Source: Poriferisodalis sp965221945 (GTDB lineage Bacteria; Actinomycetota; Acidimicrobiia; Acidimicrobiales; Poriferisodalaceae). Taken from it: a DNA stretch of 64,000 nucleotides. The position numbers were made by a program, and so were the translations under genes. The stretch is taken from assembly GCF_965221945.1 (NCBI RefSeq), contig NZ_OZ244925.1, positions 248,001 through 312,000 on the forward strand, written 5' to 3'. Every line of letters starts with the position of its first letter. Within the stretch, counting starts at the first letter, position 1. The notes under the pieces are model-generated. The model had not been told where the DNA came from, did not search any database, and was given only the letters and a program-made list of their open reading frames with translations. Of this stretch, positions 61,462-64,000 are shown piece by piece.

Positions 61462-62390
61462 CCGGGGCTGCAATCCGCCGAGATCGGGCACCATCGGCAC
61501 GGCGGGCCGGGCACCCGGCGCGGTTTATGGTCGCCTGATCGAAGCGCCACGAGCTTCCCGATGCCGTCAACCGTTCGACGCAGTGCGCTGTCGAGCACCT
61601 CGGCGGTGACTGCTTCGTGTTCGATACGACCCTCTGCGACATAAAACGAGCCCACGCCGAGCGGCGGCACGCCGACTGACAGCGTCTCGACTAGCGCGTA
61701 GAACCGCAGGTCCTCCGGATCGGTTGGAGACCGTGATCCGGTCTTGAGGTCGATGATGACCTTGCCAGCGCGCTGGCTGCCCTCAGGACCACCCAACGGC
61801 GCTGGCGTTCCCAGCGTCAGGTCGTACTTGCCGGAGAGCACGAAGGCACCGCCGCACAGTCGCGCGCGCGCTTTGACCTCGGCGGCTGGCCGCCAGGATC
61901 GTTGCATCGGCGGGAAGGTCTCACCGAACCGCGTGAGCAGTGCCACGCACCTGGCCACCAGGTCGGCGCGCTCGCCGGCACTGGAGTCGGCCAGGAAGCT
62001 GCCCAAGTTCTCATCGTCGGCAATGAGGCGCTCAACAGCGGCGTTCACTCCATCGATGGGTTCGAAGTGTCGATGAGTCGACAACTCCACGGCCTTGTGC
62101 AGGACTGTGCCGCGGGCCGTCGGCACCGACCATTCAAAGGGGATCTCGGTATCGGCGAGGTGTCGTGCTTCGCAGCCGAAGATGCCTGCGAGGTCTCGCT
62201 TGGACACCCACAGGCCCCGGCTGTCGAGCTCGCGTGCCGTATCGACCACTTGAGCCAGCGCGTCTTCGGACTGTTGGCGCAACTCAATGGCGAAGTCGTT
62301 GTGATAGACGGGCCGCTGCTGCGAAGGCATGCGGATTGCATCGAGCGTCGCCTGCTGGGCTGGAAGCAGTCCTGTTGCAGTGCCGGCCAT
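61431..62390 (-). CDS. PD-(D/E)xK nuclease with Cas4/AddB-like Fe-S cysteines
   Basis: The 319-aa RecB-type nuclease has GTVLHKAVEL (His near 98), SGKYDLTL (Asp near 190) and VIIDLKTGS (Asp 214, Lys 216), which form the metal and catalytic site. Four cysteines, C73 (IFGCEARHL) and C298, C301, C307 (PPCRWCPISADC), give the split 1+3 pattern that ligates a 4Fe-4S cluster in Cas4, AddB and Dna2. No CRISPR array, cas1/2 or helicase gene is adjacent, so it is a stand-alone member, perhaps for recombination or repair. Confidence 0.85.
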   Translation of the reverse strand: MAGTATGLLPAQQATLDAIRMPSQQRPVYHNDFAIELRQQSEDALAQVVDTARELDSRGLWVSKRDLAGIFGCEARHLADTEIPFEWSVPTARGTVLHKAVELSTHRHFEPIDGVNAAVERLIADDENLGSFLADSSAGERADLVARCVALLTRFGETFPPMQRSWRPAAEVKARARLCGGAFVLSGKYDLTLGTPAPLGGPEGSQRAGKVIIDLKTGSRSPTDPEDLRFYALVETLSVGVPPLGVGSFYVAEGRIEHEAVTAEVLDSALRRTVDGIGKLVALRSGDHKPRRVPGPPCRWCPISADCSPGQVWLSDPDD

Positions 62391-62546
62391 CGCTGCCCAT
62401 TGTGGTCGCCTCCGCGCAGGCCTCGGTGATTGTCAACGCGTGGGGAAGCAAGTGGGTGGCTGTTCGGATAGTTGATGAGTCAGACCCAGGCCCGAACCAC
62501 AGACCCGAACAGCATGACCGTCACACCCCCCTGTGATGCTGAGCAC

Positions 62547-63089
62547 ATGCCAGCAACACCCCGTACCCACCCTCCCGCACCGCTTCGACTGGTCGATGCA
62601 TCGCCGGTCCGCAGCCGGCCACACCGTGGGGGAGCCACACCATCCCACAATCAGCGGGGCGTCGAGCGCCCCAGCCTCGACGCATCTGGCCGGTTCGTCC
62701 TGACAGTGCGAGCGCTCGCCGCGGCGGCACGTGCGCTGGACTTGAACGTCCCGAGCTTTCAAAGCCCGCCGCGCTCCGACCAGCTTGATCGCTCGATCCA
62801 GCGCAGGCCTCCCGACGATTGTGTAGTAGCGGTGCGTGTGCGTGGCCGTCCATTCGGAGCGGTCGTCGCCGACGCCATCGAGGGGATCGTGGTCTGCAAC
62901 GAGCTGGCCTCCGAAACGGCGGGCGCAGCCCGAGATGAGCTGTGGCGTGCGGCCGAGGGCACCGACGGAGTGGTCGACGGTGTCGGCATGTCCTCGGCAG
63001 CTACGGCACCAGCCGCTGCGCAAGCGCCGGCCATTCGCCAGCCCTCAGAAGTGTCTGACCCGCCGCACCCGTGGGACGAGGCCGCCTGA
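62547..63089 (+). CDS. Hypothetical protein, Ala/Pro-rich ends with a conserved-looking core
   Basis: I do not recognise a family. The product is about 180 aa, with a Pro-rich basic N-terminus, a core (RPSLDASGRFVLTVRALAAA, PPDDCVVAVRVRGRPFGAVV, DAIEGIVVCNELA) that looks like a folded alpha/beta unit, and a low-complexity Ala/Pro tail. ATG 62547 is a guess; ATG 62475 is also in frame and gives 204 aa. The coding assignment rests on the continuous frame and the non-random core. It lies between the divergent nuclease gene and tRNA-Leu. Confidence 0.55.
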   Translation: MPATPRTHPPAPLRLVDASPVRSRPHRGGATPSHNQRGVERPSLDASGRFVLTVRALAAAARALDLNVPSFQSPPRSDQLDRSIQRRPPDDCVVAVRVRGRPFGAVVADAIEGIVVCNELASETAGAARDELWRAAEGTDGVVDGVGMSSAATAPAAAQAPAIRQPSEVSDPPHPWDEAA

Positions 63090-63278
63090 TCATCGGAGCA
63101 CGTGAGGCGCCCGGAACAACACACGGGTAGGGCGACAGTCCGATCCGGCGGATCGCACGGTGTCGGACACGTCCGCGGGGCCTTGGGTGCGACACGCGGG
63201 CTGTTCAGCGGTCGAGGTGTCGTGATGGCCGCGGAGCGAGCATGATTGCGTCTGCGGCGGCACTCGCCGTGCTGGCTG

Positions 63279-63367
63279 GCCCGGGTGGCGGAACTGGCAG
63301 ACGCAGAGGGCTTAAACCCCTCGGCTCCTTCGGGAGCGTGCGGGTTCGAATCCCGCCCCGGGCACCA
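63279..63367 (+). tRNA. tRNA-Leu (anticodon TAA)
   Basis: Class II tRNA: acceptor GCCCGGG/CCCGGGC, anticodon stem GAGGG/CCCTC with loop CTTAAAC giving anticodon TAA, long variable arm GGCTCC-TTC-GGGAGC, T arm GCGGG-TTCGAAT-CCCGC. The CCA end is encoded (63365-63367), unlike in the other two tRNA genes here. Confidence 0.96.
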
Positions 63368-63387
63368 ACCCGCTGCCTACCCAGCGG

Positions 63388-64000
63388 TCACGTCTGGGCG
63401 GCGGCGCGCAGCGACGCAACGGTCTCGGTGCCGGGCCCTAGCCGGCGGGCGGCAGTGTCGTGGCACAACTCATTCAACGCCCGGTTGAGAGGCGTGTCGA
63501 TGCCGAACTTCTCCCCGAGTTCGCAGATGCGACCGTTGAAGTGCTCCACCTCGACAGTGGGACGCCGGAAGTGCAGGTCCTGCCAGGTGGATGGGTAGCT
63601 GTGCATCACCGGGTCCGAATCACCCCGGGGCTCGCGCTGGCCCGGTTTCCGCATGCGCTCGATCCACGAGCGCAAGTCCTGACCGTCGTCCATGACCGGC
63701 GAGATCCCGACTGCGTCCAGCACGTCGGCTGCTTCTTCCTGAAGGTCGGCCATGAAGAAACGGGTCTCCTCGTCGCAGAACCACTCCTGTACCGGCAAGT
63801 CGATCAGCGCCGAGAACGCGTTCGTGAGGTTCAGCACCAGCTTTCCCCACTTGGCATCGGCCACGTGATCGTCGACTGAAGCGCGCATGTCGGCGGCAAC
63901 AAGGTCGTCCGCCACTGCAGCGCACAGCTCGTCGGAGCCGGTGGGCCAGCAGCCGATCTGTGCCCGGCGTGCACCGGTGTGGGTGACCACCCCTGGCTCG
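63388..64000 (-). CDS. Ketopantoate reductase-like (ApbA/PanE) C-terminal part, cut by window end
   Basis: The visible 200-odd residues match the ApbA_C domain: DAKWGKLVLNLTNAFSALID with the catalytic Lys, a middle helix bundle, and SYPSTWQDLHFRRPTVEVEH followed by FNGRICELGEKFGIDTPLN (family SM..D...GR.TE.D.LNG.I...G...G..TP.N). Ketopantoate reductase makes pantoate for CoA synthesis, but this superfamily also holds other 2-hydroxyacid or opine-like reductases. The typical Glu of GR-x-TE-x-D reads RRPTVEVEHF. The frame is open through the window end, so the GTG at 63990 is not the start and the NADP-binding N-terminal domain lies outside. Confidence 0.85.
   Translation of the reverse strand, partial: EPGVVTHTGARRAQIGCWPTGSDELCAAVADDLVAADMRASVDDHVADAKWGKLVLNLTNAFSALIDLPVQEWFCDEETRFFMADLQEEAADVLDAVGISPVMDDGQDLRSWIERMRKPGQREPRGDSDPVMHSYPSTWQDLHFRRPTVEVEHFNGRICELGEKFGIDTPLNRALNELCHDTAARRLGPGTETVASLRAAAQT

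Noticed and set aside
61431..62390. Calling the Fe-S nuclease a CRISPR Cas4
   Set aside because: No CRISPR repeats or other cas genes are in the window; the motif set is shared with AddB and other nucleases.
63242..63598. Frames over tRNA-Leu (GRRRGLKPLGSFGSVRVRIP and VAELADAEGLNPSAPSGA)
   Set aside because: These are translations of tRNA-Leu, not protein genes.

Overview
The window is GC-rich chromosomal DNA from an actinobacterium, most likely of the class Acidimicrobiia. Three things point there: genes for the tiny actinobacterial ribosomal proteins bL37 and bS22, the actinobacterial gene order metG-tatD-rsmA-ispE-glmU-prs-rplY-pth-mfd-mazG-eno-ftsB followed later by DUF501-ppx, and many GTG starts with 1-4 nt stop/start overlaps. 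The class-level placement is inference from gene content and style. No 16S rRNA gene or CRISPR array is visible, and no stretch longer than about 230 bases is left without a gene, repeat or IS sequence.

Layout. 1-6487: moaA (cut by the window edge) and moaC for molybdenum cofactor, a small membrane protein, tRNA-Ala, SCO1 and CtaG for cytochrome oxidase copper assembly, a 42-aa membrane protein and an M1 aminopeptidase. 6563-11238: a PfkB-family kinase whose 3' end is duplicated. Between the two copies of that end lies a 3.5-kb cargo of a BsuBI/PstI-type restriction-modification pair and a trypsin-like peptidase. 11277-18043: an ISL3-family element interrupted by an IS256-family element and two identical inverted IS1634-family elements. 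All target duplications can be read, and the ISL3 element itself split a pair of 43-nt palindromes. 18124-23628: a phosphosugar mutase diverging from an MBOAT O-acyltransferase with two SGNH-type partners, a likely surface-polysaccharide acetylation module. 23635-42329: housekeeping genes (bL37, a CaiB-type racemase/transferase, ychF, DUF192, rsmI, metG, tatD, rsmA, ispE, bS22, tRNA-Gln, a glmU lacking its acetyltransferase half, prs, rplY, pth, mfd, a foldase-like lipoprotein, mazG, eno, ftsB).

42380-59286 is an accessory block inserted between ftsB and DUF501. It encodes a TetR regulator, coxS and coxM of a molybdenum hydroxylase (CO dehydrogenase/xanthine dehydrogenase family), then an unrelated 7-kb stretch (SDR, desaturase, aldo-keto reductase, metallophosphoesterase, TPR protein, AbiEi-DUF559 protein), then maturation genes coxD (MoxR ATPase), coxE (VWA), two XdhC-type proteins, a broken Fn3 surface-protein gene, an acyl-CoA dehydrogenase, a mocA-like cytidylyltransferase and coxG. 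The catalytic large subunit coxL is absent. The 7-kb stretch where it might be expected is bracketed by copies of the same 43-nt palindrome. 59317-64000: DUF501, ppx, a GNAT acetyltransferase, a Cas4/AddB-like Fe-S nuclease, an unknown protein, tRNA-Leu and the 3' part of a ketopantoate-reductase-like gene.

How genes connect: moaA/moaC supply the pterin cofactor that the mocA product would modify and that the cox hydroxylase would use. SCO1 and CtaG serve terminal oxidase assembly. prs, glmU, ispE and pth form the usual information/envelope operon. The most notable non-routine items are the restriction-protease cargo flanked by a diverged duplicate of its host gene's end, the dispersed 43-nt palindromes, and the cox cluster without coxL.
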